From the NCBI RefSeq assembly GCF_000708675.1, contig NZ_JELR01000002.1, forward strand, positions 186,001 to 250,000: a stretch of DNA of 64,000 nt, given 5' to 3'. Positions 36,796-45,976 of this stretch are shown here, piece after piece. Position 1 is the stretch's first letter; the number at the start of each line of letters is the position of its first letter. Under the pieces are notes generated by a model that saw only the letters and a program-made list of their open reading frames with translations, had not been told where the DNA came from and did no database searches. A program made the translations under genes and the position numbers. Origin of the DNA: Microbulbifer sp. HZ11 (GTDB lineage Bacteria; Pseudomonadota; Gammaproteobacteria; Pseudomonadales; Cellvibrionaceae).

Positions 36796-37839
36796 TCAAA
36801 CGGTCTGGGTAACTTTCTTCAGACCCGCCGGCTCGTCCGGGTTAATACCCCGGCTTACCGCCACATGGGCAACGTCGATATAGAAGCGCTGCAGCAGAGG
36901 CAGCGGTGCAACGCGCGGGTGTACACCTTTGCTCGGCACGTGCAGATTGATCAGGGTGCCACCGCGACGGATGATATCGGCGATCTGCTCGCTGTGGGCC
37001 TGGTAGGACTCGTCTTCAATGGGCACGTTCACCACGGTGAGCTTCTGCTCTACCAGAGTGACCGGACCGTGCAGGAATTCCGCACTGGAGAAAGACTCCG
37101 CGTGGACGCTGCACACTTCTTTCAGTTTCAGCGCCAGCTCGCGGGTGATGCCGTAGCCGGGACCACGGCCGAGAACCACCAGGTTCTTCACGGCAGCCAG
37201 ATCTTCCGGGCGCAGCTGCACGTCGGATTCGATGGCATCGGTCAGGGTTTGCGGCAGCATCTCAACGCCGGCTTTCAGCTCTTCGTCCTGGGTCCAGTTG
37301 GCCACCAGTTGCAGCACCGCAGACAGGGTGCACAGGTAGCTCTTGGTCGCCGCAACGGCCAGTTCAGGGCCCGCCTTCAGCGGCACTACCTGATCGACGA
37401 TATCTTTGATTGGTGCACTCTCGTCGTTCACCAGCGCGACGGTGTAGGCGCCGGCGTCTTTCGCCATTTGCGCCTGGGCGAGGATGTCCGGGCTGCGGCC
37501 GGACTGGGAAATTACGATGACCAGCGCATCTTCGAGCTTCAGTTTTTTACCGTAAACACTGGAAACAGACGGTGCCGCCGCAAAGGTCGGTGTGCCGGTC
37601 TCAATTTCAATCAGGTACTTGGCGAATACACCGGCGTGGTCGGAAGAACCACGGCCCACGATCATCACAAAACGCGGCGGCTTGCTGCGCAGTCGTTCGC
37701 CCAACGCTTCCATGATCGGTGCGTTGTTCTGCAGTTGTTCGGCAATCCGGCTCGGGGCTTCACGAGCCTCGGTTTCCATTACTGTCATCGCCATAGATGC
37801 ATCCACCTTGTTGGCCTCACCAGAGGTCACTGCGCTCAT
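36796..37839 (-). CDS. nagB: SIS-domain glucosamine-6-phosphate deaminase (NagB-II type)
   Basis: 347 aa with two sugar-isomerase (SIS) domains, related to the isomerase half of GlmS but lacking the glutaminase domain. FVMIVGRGSSDHAGVFAKYLIE and VIVISQSGRSPDILAQAQ belong to the first SIS domain; LVVLGRGPGYGITRELALKLKEV opens the second, followed by SVHAESFSSAEFLHGP. In Shewanella and relatives this non-orthologous enzyme replaces NagB and yields fructose-6-P and ammonia. Placement next to nagA supports that role. Confidence 0.9.
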   Translation of the reverse strand: MSAVTSGEANKVDASMAMTVMETEAREAPSRIAEQLQNNAPIMEALGERLRSKPPRFVMIVGRGSSDHAGVFAKYLIEIETGTPTFAAAPSVSSVYGKKLKLEDALVIVISQSGRSPDILAQAQMAKDAGAYTVALVNDESAPIKDIVDQVVPLKAGPELAVAATKSYLCTLSAVLQLVANWTQDEELKAGVEMLPQTLTDAIESDVQLRPEDLAAVKNLVVLGRGPGYGITRELALKLKEVCSVHAESFSSAEFLHGPVTLVEQKLTVVNVPIEDESYQAHSEQIADIIRRGGTLINLHVPSKGVHPRVAPLPLLQRFYIDVAHVAVSRGINPDEPAGLKKVTQTV

Positions 37840-37931
37840 AAAATCTATCCGTAACTTTTTCTGAAGTCGTCTTCCGACAACCTGTGTGTTCTAACGATCT
37901 GGCTCTGTCGTTCAAAGAGATTCCGGGTTTA

Positions 37932-38882
37932 TTACCCGAACAGCGCCTTGGCATCCGCCTCTTCACGCGCTGTGGACTCACTCTCCCCCAGCGCCGCCAG
38001 AGAGTGCTGGGCAAAGTAGACACAGCCCAGCTCCGGCGGATCCAGCGGATCGGAAACCCGCTCCGCCACATGGGGCTTGAGCCAGGGCTTCAGGCGCGGC
38101 GCCAGGCCACCGATCATGGACAGGCGCGGAGGTTTGCCCTCCATCAACTTGTCTGCGAGGTCACTGATGTACGCAGCACCATCACGCATGATCGAGGCCG
38201 CTACCGGACAATTCGCCTCGGCACATTCCACTACCGGCACCGCCAATTTGGCATACTGACTGGAAGGCTTGCCGGCCATCATTTCAATAACATCGTAGGG
38301 GTCATTGGTACCCAGCGCGGATTGCAACTCGCCCTTCAGGTCCGAGTCTCCCGCCAGGCCCTCCATCGCCATCAACAGGTATTTGACCGCTTCCATCCCC
38401 AGCCAGGCACCGCTGCCCTTGTCGCCGTGAGGAAAACCATGACCACCGACAATCACGCTGCGGCCATTCACCCACGAATAACCCACAGACCCGGTGCCAG
38501 CGATAATCACGGCACCATCTCCTCCCCGGTGCGCACCCAGGCATGCCGAGTGCTGATCCGTGGTAAGGAACATTTGCTTGAAGGGATGTGCCCAGGCGTT
38601 CATCTCGTTGTAGAGACGGGGCATATTCACCCCAGCCAGACCCACACCTGCAACCAGCTCTCCCAGAGTTTCCGCAGGCAGGCCGGCATCGGCCACCGCC
38701 AGTGCGGCAGAACGCACAATGGAATCAATGGTTTGCGCATAGCCATGAAGGGGGTTCGCGGGCCCGGAGACTCCGGTGCCCAACAGGCGATTGCTGGCGT
38801 CATAGACTGATGCACGGCACTTGCTACCACCGCCATCGACGCCAATGAAAAGAATGTCCCTGCTGTCTCTCAAAGCAACCAT
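37932..38882 (-). CDS. nagK: N-acetylglucosamine kinase, BadF/BadG ATPase family
   Basis: 316 aa, ASKHA fold. FIGVDGGGSKCRASVYD is the phosphate-1 loop, AVIIAGTGSVGYSW phosphate-2, and GHGFPHGDKGSGAWLGMEAVK the family signature. It phosphorylates imported GlcNAc to GlcNAc-6-P. AGGGG lies 8 nt before the ATG at 38882. It is the promoter-proximal gene of nagK-nagB-nagA-nagP, with a LacI-type operator 133-148 bp upstream of the ATG. Confidence 0.92.
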   Translation of the reverse strand: MVALRDSRDILFIGVDGGGSKCRASVYDASNRLLGTGVSGPANPLHGYAQTIDSIVRSAALAVADAGLPAETLGELVAGVGLAGVNMPRLYNEMNAWAHPFKQMFLTTDQHSACLGAHRGGDGAVIIAGTGSVGYSWVNGRSVIVGGHGFPHGDKGSGAWLGMEAVKYLLMAMEGLAGDSDLKGELQSALGTNDPYDVIEMMAGKPSSQYAKLAVPVVECAEANCPVAASIMRDGAAYISDLADKLMEGKPPRLSMIGGLAPRLKPWLKPHVAERVSDPLDPPELGCVYFAQHSLAALGESESTAREEADAKALFG

Positions 38883-39348
38883 CTAACCGGCCCCTAAGAT
38901 TTTCTATTGTTATGTGTCCTTGCCGGATTCCCCACCGCATTCACTGCGCCCCAGAGGATTCCAGCTGGGCGTCATCGACGCCTCTGCCAATATGTGAGAA
39001 ATACTACAAGACAAATGACAGCGTTGTCATGCCTTTTTTCAAAAAAAACCCGAAGATTTGTCCCATTATATGCTGAATTTCCGTGCCTTTTGGTGAAAAA
39101 AACGTCGCCATAGCCCCTCAGGGCCAGCCCCGACGGTGGCAGGCGTACAAAAAACAACCTTCAATCTTTTCCCCCACGTCTTCACCTCGACCCGGTAACC
39201 GCCCCTCGCGCGTGTGGACCAGCTCAATCCACTTGCAATAAATTGGTCACACTTTTCTGCGATAAAGCGCGCGCCCGCGCTGGATTACAAGTAACAGCAA
39301 TCACCAGCGCGAGCCTTGGGAACGTATTTCGTAGTGACAGGGGGCAGA
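38883..39348. other. Divergent nagK / PBP-OmpA intergenic region
   Basis: 466 bases without a gene. It holds the nagK operator (39015-39030) and A/T-runs at 39034-39048 and 39096-39103. On the minus strand a TTGTCT at 39014-39009 directly abuts the operator and may be the nagK -35. Short frames here look random. Confidence 0.5.
39015..39030. promoter_or_regulatory. LacI-type operator upstream of nagK
   Basis: ATGACAGCGTTGTCAT is almost perfectly palindromic around a central CG and flanked by AA. It is the best-conserved member of the four sites in this window. Confidence 0.85.
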
Positions 39349-40713
39349 ATGAAACGCGATCTATCGCGCCGAGGGATAATTTTACCGAAGGATTTACTCG
39401 CAGTACTGCTGCGGCTTGTCCTGACTGCAGGCGTGCTGTTCAGTGGTCTCGCGTCTGCCGCCGACAGCAGTCGGGTTCTATTCCGCCTGACCGGCTCCAA
39501 CACCGTGGGGGCAGACCTCGCGCCCGCACTGGTAAAAGACTACCTGAAATCCTTAGGAGCGACGGAAATCCGGCAGCGCACCGAGGGCGAAAAGCACTGG
39601 ATTCACGCGGACCTTGAGGGTGAGCAGGTAGTGGTACCTATCATCGCTCTGGGATCCAGCACCGGTTTCAAAGCATTGGATAGCGACACCGCAGACATCG
39701 GCATGGCTTCGCGGCGTATTAAAGGCAAAGAAGTCGAGCTACTGGCGCGTTTTGGTGACTTCACCAGTGCCCAGGCAGAGCACGTCATTGGCCTCGATGC
39801 ACTGGTGATCACTGTGCACAAGGACAACCCAATCAATCGCCTCACCCTCGCACAGCTGGCACAGATTTACAGTGGCGAGATCCGCAACTGGTCCCAACTG
39901 GGCGGCCCGGATCTGCCGATACGGCCACTACACCGGGATATCGAATCGGGCACCCGTGCCACTTTCGACAGCGAAGTTTTCGGCAGCACCCGCCCGGCAA
40001 AACCCTTCGTTTACGAGGTCTCCGGTAACCACGAGACCCGTGCGCTGGTTGAGCAGGATCGCGCCGCCATTGGCTACCTGCCATTTGCAGATTCCGATGG
40101 CATGCACAAGGTCGCAATCAAGTCCGGGGAGTTGGCGGCGGTGGTCCCGGATCGTGGCATTATCGCCACCGAGGACTTCCCCCTCACTCGACGCCTGTAC
40201 CTGTACCGCAACCCGGGGCGCTTCAACGCGCAGGTCGATGCTTTTCTGAAGTTCGTTGAGTCTCCCGCAGGGCAGAAGATCGTTGAGGCAATCGGTTTTA
40301 TCAACCTGACACCGGTGTCCCTGAAGTTGCCCGCCTACGCCAACGCACCGGATAGCTATCGCCAGTTGATGGAGAACGGATCGCGCCTGAGCATCTCATT
40401 CCGCTTTGCCGATGGCAGCACAGAGCTGGACAACCGTGCCCTGCGCGACCTGCACCGGTTGCAGGAATTTATGGCTCAGGAGGAAAACCGCGACCTATCG
40501 CTGACCCTGGTGGGTTTTTCCGACCGCAAATCCAACCAGAATATCGCGGACCTTATTTCACGCTTCCGCGCCCTCAAGGTTCAGGGGGCACTTCTGCGGG
40601 ATCATCAAATGGGCGACAGCCAGATTATGGCGGTTGGCGCCTTTGCACCGCTCACTGCCGATAGTGAACAGGGGCCAGTGAAAAACAGTCGTGTCGAAGT
40701 CTGGATAAATTGA
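39349..40713 (+). CDS. Phosphate-binding-protein-like / OmpA fusion, exported
   Basis: 454 aa from the ATG at 39349 (GGGGG upstream). A signal peptide ends near SGLASAADSS. Residues about 43-310 are a PstS-like periplasmic-binding domain: FRLTGSNTVGADLAPALVKDYL, a VPIIALGSSTGFKAL segment, and DALVITVHKDNPINRLTLAQLAQIYSGEIRNWSQLGG, which is characteristic of PstS. The C-terminal ~120 residues are an OmpA-type peptidoglycan-binding domain (ISFRFADGSTELDNRALRDL ... LVGFSDRKSNQNIADLISRFRALKVQGAL). No pst transporter genes are adjacent, so it may sense, store or tether a ligand at the cell wall rather than feed an ABC importer. Confidence 0.88.
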   Translation: MKRDLSRRGIILPKDLLAVLLRLVLTAGVLFSGLASAADSSRVLFRLTGSNTVGADLAPALVKDYLKSLGATEIRQRTEGEKHWIHADLEGEQVVVPIIALGSSTGFKALDSDTADIGMASRRIKGKEVELLARFGDFTSAQAEHVIGLDALVITVHKDNPINRLTLAQLAQIYSGEIRNWSQLGGPDLPIRPLHRDIESGTRATFDSEVFGSTRPAKPFVYEVSGNHETRALVEQDRAAIGYLPFADSDGMHKVAIKSGELAAVVPDRGIIATEDFPLTRRLYLYRNPGRFNAQVDAFLKFVESPAGQKIVEAIGFINLTPVSLKLPAYANAPDSYRQLMENGSRLSISFRFADGSTELDNRALRDLHRLQEFMAQEENRDLSLTLVGFSDRKSNQNIADLISRFRALKVQGALLRDHQMGDSQIMAVGAFAPLTADSEQGPVKNSRVEVWIN

Positions 40714-40778
40714 CGAATCAGCCAAAGTAACACGCAAAGAAACAGCGGTGGTCGGGTACAGCAACTATATTTAACGCC

Positions 40779-41648
40779 ATGACCACCGCAATCGTGACGC
40801 AATCCTCTCGCCCCAGCTCCCGTGCTGTCATCCTGTTGATGGCGGCACTTCTGTTGCTGCTTTCCGCCTGTTCCAGTGTGCGCCTCGCCTATGGCCATCT
40901 TGACTGGTGGATGGACCGCACCCTGAATAAATATCTCGATCTTGATGGCGCCCAGAAAGACCTGCTGCAGCAACGCGTCGATGAGTTTCATCGCTGGCAC
41001 CGCCAGACGCAACTGCCCCGCTACGCGGATTATCTCGAAGAGCTTGCTGGCAAGGTCGACGACGCCGACACCAGCCCGACGAAACTGGCGGCCATCGAAG
41101 CCCGCGTAGACGCTTTCTGGCACGCCTCGATCACGATGTTGAGCGATCTGATGCTCCCGATCCTGGTGCAACTGGATGACAAACAGATCGATCAGCTCAG
41201 TGAGAACATGGAAGATGAGCGTGAGAAGTCTCTGAAGAAGTGGGACAAAGCGCAGCGCAAGCGGGAAAAGGAGTTTCGCAAGCAGGCAGAGCGCTGGCTT
41301 GGCGACCTGACGGGCGCACAGGAGTCCATGATTGATCGGCAGGTCGCCACCACCACCTTCGACCCCAAACGCCGGGATGCCCAACGGCAGCTATGGACTG
41401 CGGCATTTCTCGACACTTTGCGCAATAAACCACAAGGCTATGAGGCCCGCTTGCGCGCCCTGCTGATCGATCCTCAATCCCTGTGGTCGGACGACTATCG
41501 CAAGATGCAGGATCAGTTGCGCGCTCAGGCCAGAACCCTCGCTACGGAAATTCTTGAAAGTGCTACGCCAGAGCAACGTGCTCATCTGAAAAACACACTC
41601 CTGGAGTACGCCGCAGACTTTCGACACCTGGCGGCACAGCAACACTGA
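40779..41648 (+). CDS. DUF6279 family lipoprotein
   Basis: 289 aa. The signal peptide ends in the lipobox LLSAC (residues ~28-32). The mature protein is helical and highly charged, with RLAYGHLDWWMDRTLNKYLDLDGAQKDLL near the start, the recognisable opening of DUF6279 proteins, and a Lys/Glu-rich heptad-like stretch (EREKSLKKWDKAQRKREKEFRKQ). The function is unknown; it should be a membrane-anchored envelope protein. It lies 65 nt after the PBP-OmpA gene and may be co-transcribed. Confidence 0.85.
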   Translation: MTTAIVTQSSRPSSRAVILLMAALLLLLSACSSVRLAYGHLDWWMDRTLNKYLDLDGAQKDLLQQRVDEFHRWHRQTQLPRYADYLEELAGKVDDADTSPTKLAAIEARVDAFWHASITMLSDLMLPILVQLDDKQIDQLSENMEDEREKSLKKWDKAQRKREKEFRKQAERWLGDLTGAQESMIDRQVATTTFDPKRRDAQRQLWTAAFLDTLRNKPQGYEARLRALLIDPQSLWSDDYRKMQDQLRAQARTLATEILESATPEQRAHLKNTLLEYAADFRHLAAQQH

Positions 41649-41852
41649 CTGCCCGGCAACCCTAGTCTGTTTCAACTGCAACAAATTCCCTGCCACTTTT
41701 TCTCCCGTAATTCGCTGTTTTTACCGGGTTTTCCGGCAAAAAAGTGTCATAAAACATGACGCAATCCGCCCTCTGCTGATAAGCTCCCGTCCCGGAAACT
41801 TCCTGGGGAAGTTGTCTGTCAAGAGTTGTCCATCAAGAGAAGAGGATTTTCC

Positions 41853-43124
41853 GTGCGTATCGAGACCGCCCAACGCGACCAGCTGCAACAGTGGGAAAAA
41901 GAACTGGACCAGCAATACCAGCGCATTTGTCAGCACAACCTGAGCCTGGACCTCACCCGCGGTAAACCGGCGGCGGACCAACTCTCTCTGTCCGACAGCC
42001 TTGACGGTATTCTGAACGGAGACTACCGCGCGCCAGACGGTACAGACACCCGCAATTACGGCGGCCTGGAAGGCATTGCCGCCGCCCGCGAGCTGGGTGC
42101 AGACATCCTGCAGGTACCCTTCGATGAAGTGATGGCCGGCGGCAACAGCTCCCTGACCCTCATGTATCACGCGGTCCTCACCGGCTATCTGTTCGGCTTT
42201 GCCGGCAACCAGCCGTGGAAGGACATGCGCGCGCCCAAATTCCTGTGCCCGGTGCCCGGCTACGACCGCCACTTCTCAATCTGTGAGCAACTCGGCATCG
42301 CCATGGACACAGTCCCCATGACCGCCACCGGCCCGGACATGGACGCACTGGAACAGAAGATTCGCGAAGACGACCAGATCATTGGCCTGTGGTGCGTCCC
42401 CAAATTCTCCAACCCCACCGGCGTAACCTACGACGCCGACACCGTCGACCGCCTGGCGCAACTGGCGAAAATCGCCAACCCCGGATTCCGCATTTTCTGG
42501 GACAACGCCTACGCCATTCATGACCTTGACCACCAGGTAAAACTACCGAATATCCGCGAGGCCGCACTGGGTAATGATACCGCCGACTCGGTACTGCAGT
42601 TCGCCTCTACTTCCAAGGTGACCCACGCCGGTGCCGGTGTGGCATTTGTCAGCGCAAGCCCCGCCAACCTGGCCTCCCTCAAGCAGCAGATGTCAGCGAT
42701 GACCATTGGCCCGGACAAAGTGAATCAGCTGCGCCACGCGCGCCTGTTTCCGGAGCTGACCCAGCTAAAAGAGCACATGCAAAAACATGCAGAAATCCTG
42801 CGCCCGAAGTTTGCCTGTGTGCTGGAGCACCTGGAGAAAAACTTTGCCGACACCGATCTGGGCGAATGGGAAAAACCCGCCGGTGGCTACTTCGTTTCCT
42901 TTAATACACGCCCGGGCGTAGCGGCAGAGGTGATTCGCCTGTCCGCCGACGCCGGTGTGAAACTGACCCCCGCCGGTGCGACCTTTCCCTACGGCAAAGA
43001 TCCGGAAAACACCAACATCCGTATTGCCCCCAGCTTCCCACCTCTGGAAGAACTGGACACGGCCATGTCGGTATTTGTGCTGTGCGTAAAACTGGCGAGC
43101 GTGCGCAACGCATTAGCGAGCTGA
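41853..43124 (+). CDS. PLP-dependent class I aminotransferase (Asp/Ala type)
   Basis: 423 aa from a GTG at 41853 preceded by AGAGGAT; a TTG nine codons earlier lacks an RBS. It begins QQYQRICQHNLSLDLTRGKPAADQLSLSDSLDGIL, typical of the aminotransferase family once linked to MocR C-terminal domains (PF12897-like). The PLP Lys is probably in FASTSKVTHAGAGVAFVSAS; FWDNAYAIHDLDHQ provides the Asp/Tyr that hold the cofactor. Substrates are probably aspartate or alanine with 2-oxoglutarate, by family only. Confidence 0.88.
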   Translation: MRIETAQRDQLQQWEKELDQQYQRICQHNLSLDLTRGKPAADQLSLSDSLDGILNGDYRAPDGTDTRNYGGLEGIAAARELGADILQVPFDEVMAGGNSSLTLMYHAVLTGYLFGFAGNQPWKDMRAPKFLCPVPGYDRHFSICEQLGIAMDTVPMTATGPDMDALEQKIREDDQIIGLWCVPKFSNPTGVTYDADTVDRLAQLAKIANPGFRIFWDNAYAIHDLDHQVKLPNIREAALGNDTADSVLQFASTSKVTHAGAGVAFVSASPANLASLKQQMSAMTIGPDKVNQLRHARLFPELTQLKEHMQKHAEILRPKFACVLEHLEKNFADTDLGEWEKPAGGYFVSFNTRPGVAAEVIRLSADAGVKLTPAGATFPYGKDPENTNIRIAPSFPPLEELDTAMSVFVLCVKLASVRNALAS

Positions 43125-43140
43125 TTTCTCACTCCGCAAA

Positions 43141-43178
43141 AATTAAAAAAACCGGCAATTTTGCCGGTTTTTTTAATT
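43141..43178. terminator. Bidirectional terminator between aminotransferase and pyrB
   Basis: A perfect 38-bp palindrome: AATTAAAAAAACCGGCAA and its exact complement flank the centre TT. A- and T-runs on both sides suit the convergent genes ending at 43124 and 43199. Confidence 0.93.
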
Positions 43179-43198
43179 TCTGATTTTCTACACAAGTA

Positions 43199-44215
43199 TC
43201 AAATCTGATTGCGCCGCGTCTGCCAGGTAATCGGCCGCGCGTACTGCGCCACCTTGTCTTCCACCCCCAGTAACATCGCAAACAATGCCATGCGAACCAG
43301 CAGGCCATTGTCCGTCTGGCGGAAAATCGCCAGGCTCGGGTGTTCGTTCAGATCCGAATCCAGCTCGTTGGCTTCCGCGCGGGAATCCCGCGGCAGCGGG
43401 TGCATGATCACGGTATTGGGCTCTGCGTGACGGGTGAAAATATCGCGATTCAGACGGAAACGGCCGCGGTAGCGATCGGCGTCGGCCTGAGATTCAAAAC
43501 GCTCTTCCTGAATACGGGTGGAGTACACGATATCCACATGCTTGATCGACGGCTCGAGCTGATCCGTCACCACCACCTGGTGCCCGGCTTCACGCAGCTT
43601 TTCGACCACCGCTTCCGGCATTGCCAGCTCCTGCGGCGATACCAGAACCAGCTGGACATTTTTAAACAGGCACAGCAGTTTGCACAGGGAGTGCACCGTA
43701 CGGCCGTGTTTGAGATCGCCGATCATGGCAATGCGGAAGTTATCCAGGGAACCGCCCTTGCCTTCCAGTTCCTTGCGAATGGTGTACAGGTCGAGCAGCG
43801 CCTGCGTGGGGTGCTCGTTGGCACCGTCGCCACCGTTCACAATTGGCACGCGACTGGCGGCGGCGAACTCGGCGACCGAACCGGATTGCGGGTGGCGCAT
43901 GCAGATAATATCCGAGTAACCGGAAAGCACCCGTGCGGTATCGTACAGAGATTCGCCTTTGGCCAGGGAGCTGGCAGACACCCCCACTGTCTCGCGCACC
44001 GTGCCGCCAAGCAGGTTGAAGGCACAGCCGAAGCTTACCCGGGTGCGAGTGCTGGGCTCGAAAAACATGTTGCCGAGGATTGCGCCCTCAAGGACACGGG
44101 TGACTTTTTCCCGGCGGGCGTAAGGAACCATGGTGTCCGCCACGGCAAAAATTCGGTCGATGTCGTCCCGCTCAAACTGGCTGACGGAAAGGATATTGGC
44201 ACCGATAAAGTCCAT
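43199..44215 (-). CDS. pyrB: Aspartate carbamoyltransferase catalytic chain
   Basis: 338 aa. It condenses carbamoyl phosphate and aspartate in pyrimidine synthesis. The carbamoyl-phosphate site FFEPSTRTRVSF is near residue 52, HPTQALLDLYTI near 135, and DIVYSTRIQEERF and IMHPLPRDS follow. It is longer than E. coli PyrB (311 aa). No pyrI, pyrC or PyrC-like partner is adjacent, so the quaternary form cannot be judged. Confidence 0.95.
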   Translation of the reverse strand: MDFIGANILSVSQFERDDIDRIFAVADTMVPYARREKVTRVLEGAILGNMFFEPSTRTRVSFGCAFNLLGGTVRETVGVSASSLAKGESLYDTARVLSGYSDIICMRHPQSGSVAEFAAASRVPIVNGGDGANEHPTQALLDLYTIRKELEGKGGSLDNFRIAMIGDLKHGRTVHSLCKLLCLFKNVQLVLVSPQELAMPEAVVEKLREAGHQVVVTDQLEPSIKHVDIVYSTRIQEERFESQADADRYRGRFRLNRDIFTRHAEPNTVIMHPLPRDSRAEANELDSDLNEHPSLAIFRQTDNGLLVRMALFAMLLGVEDKVAQYARPITWQTRRNQI

Positions 44216-44366
44216 TGCTGCTCCACAAGTTGCGCGATTATGCGCTGATAGCGACTGAATAGCCTCTGAAGTGCGCCGGGATCACCGGCGGCTGGGCGGG
44301 CGGTATTCTACGCGCGGGAGGGCGCGTGGAACAGTCGGGGACTGTGGTAGATGCACCAGCGCCCGG

Positions 44367-45806
44367 CTAGCCCAACAGTGCATCGCCCCAGGCTTCCAGT
44401 TGATCCAGCAGGTCACTGCGCTCCGGGAACTCCTCCCGCAATCGCGCAATTTCCTCGAAATAGGCTTCCATGGTAATACTCGCCCCGAACTTGGGATCCG
44501 TCAGCCGCTGGTAACGCCACGCTTCCCAGCGCTCCTGTTCTTCCTCATTCAGCGTCTCGGGGAAGTTGCGCGCCCGCAGGCGGAAGAGTAGTTCCGGCAA
44601 GCGGGAATCAGAAAATTGCGCCTGTCCAGACAGCGCTTGCGGACCGCGACTTGTCAGCGCACTGTGCAACTGTCGACACAGGTCGCGGTCGGCGTCATTC
44701 ATAAAGCCATCGTAGAGACGCGCCTCCACATCCTTGGCCGGGAACTCCCCGTCGAGGAACACCTGATGCAGCTTTTCGGTCAGATCCAGCCCCTGCAGCT
44801 TCTGCCAGTTGGCCGCACAGGCCGCCTTGTCGATCTTCAGGTCCGCGGCGCGCTGGTCGGAAAGCATGTTCGCCGGTGCCAGTACCGGGCAGCGATTCAT
44901 ATGGATCAGCTTCAGACCCACAGGCAGATCGCCCTCGCCCAGCTTGTCGCGGGCGGTGTAGAGACGCTCGCGCAGGGCTTCCGGACCCAGATCGAGGATT
45001 GGCTGCGGATCCATGGCCAGGTTGGCGCAGATAACCGCATTGCGGTTTACCGGGTGCATGGCCAGAGGCAGGACATAAGTGAGGTGGCCGTGTGTCGCAG
45101 GCACCTTACCGGAGATGTGCAACAGGGGTTTGCGCTCCCGAGGATTCAGGATTTTGGCCACTTCCTGTTTGCGGCGCAGGTTGTACACGTAGTCGTAAAG
45201 CTTGGGCTGTCGGTCGCGGATCAGCCGCGCCATATCAATGGTGGCCCGCACATCCGACAATGCATCGTGGGCCCCCTCGTGACTGATCCCGTTTGCCGCG
45301 GTCAGTTCCTCCAGGCGGAATGACGGCACCCGCACACCATCGGCGATTTCCCGCTGCGGCCACTGGATCCCATCCGGACGCAGCGCGTAGGTCAGCCGCA
45401 CCATATCAATGATATCCCAGCGGCTGTTGCCGGACTTCCATTCCCGCTCGTAAGGGTCCAGCAGATTGCGATAAAGGGTATGGCGGGTGACTTCATCGTC
45501 GAACCGGAGGCTGTTGTAACCTACCCCGCAGGTACCCGGCGCCCCCAGTTCCGCAAGAATCCGTTTGATAAACTCGATCTCCGGCATCCCTTCGGCGTGG
45601 GCCTTCTGGGGGGGCAGTCCGGTCACCAGCGCCGCCATGGGCTGCGGCAGGCAGTCGCTTGCGGGCCTGGAATAGATCATCAGAGGTTCGCCGACCACGT
45701 TCAGGTCTTCGTCGGTGCGAATACCGGCAAATTGAGAGGGCTTGTCTGCCCCCGGGTCTACCCCCCAGGTCTCATAATCGTGCCAATACAAGGTTGTCCC
45801 AGACAA
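44367..45806 (-). CDS. sbcB: Exodeoxyribonuclease I
   Basis: 479 aa from a TTG at 45806 with GGGGAG 6 nt upstream; this places [17 protein letters not shown] at the N-terminus, as in E. coli SbcB (475 aa), whereas the next upstream in-frame starts add 24 unrelated residues. It degrades single-stranded DNA 3' to 5' in recombination and mismatch repair. DEDDh residues are visible as HDYETWG (Asp, Glu) and [17 protein letters not shown] (His, Asp). The C-terminal SH3-like and helical extensions are present. Confidence 0.94.
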   Translation of the reverse strand: MSGTTLYWHDYETWGVDPGADKPSQFAGIRTDEDLNVVGEPLMIYSRPASDCLPQPMAALVTGLPPQKAHAEGMPEIEFIKRILAELGAPGTCGVGYNSLRFDDEVTRHTLYRNLLDPYEREWKSGNSRWDIIDMVRLTYALRPDGIQWPQREIADGVRVPSFRLEELTAANGISHEGAHDALSDVRATIDMARLIRDRQPKLYDYVYNLRRKQEVAKILNPRERKPLLHISGKVPATHGHLTYVLPLAMHPVNRNAVICANLAMDPQPILDLGPEALRERLYTARDKLGEGDLPVGLKLIHMNRCPVLAPANMLSDQRAADLKIDKAACAANWQKLQGLDLTEKLHQVFLDGEFPAKDVEARLYDGFMNDADRDLCRQLHSALTSRGPQALSGQAQFSDSRLPELLFRLRARNFPETLNEEEQERWEAWRYQRLTDPKFGASITMEAYFEEIARLREEFPERSDLLDQLEAWGDALLG

Positions 45807-45976
45807 AGCGTTCTCCCCTTTCCTATTCCGTCTGCAGGTGTATCCACCAACTGCGCGCCATGGTAACCCACCGGGCAATCATCGCGCAGGTTGCAATGCC
45901 CTCATCGCCCATTAAAATCCCGCCTTCTTCGATATACTCCCATTTTCAAGAATCGCCACGGGATAATGCCCCCCTT

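Noticed and set aside
41711-41745. Terminator-like hairpin between DUF6279 and the aminotransferase
   Set aside because: The stem is short and imperfect, and the A/T-runs lie within the arms rather than after them.
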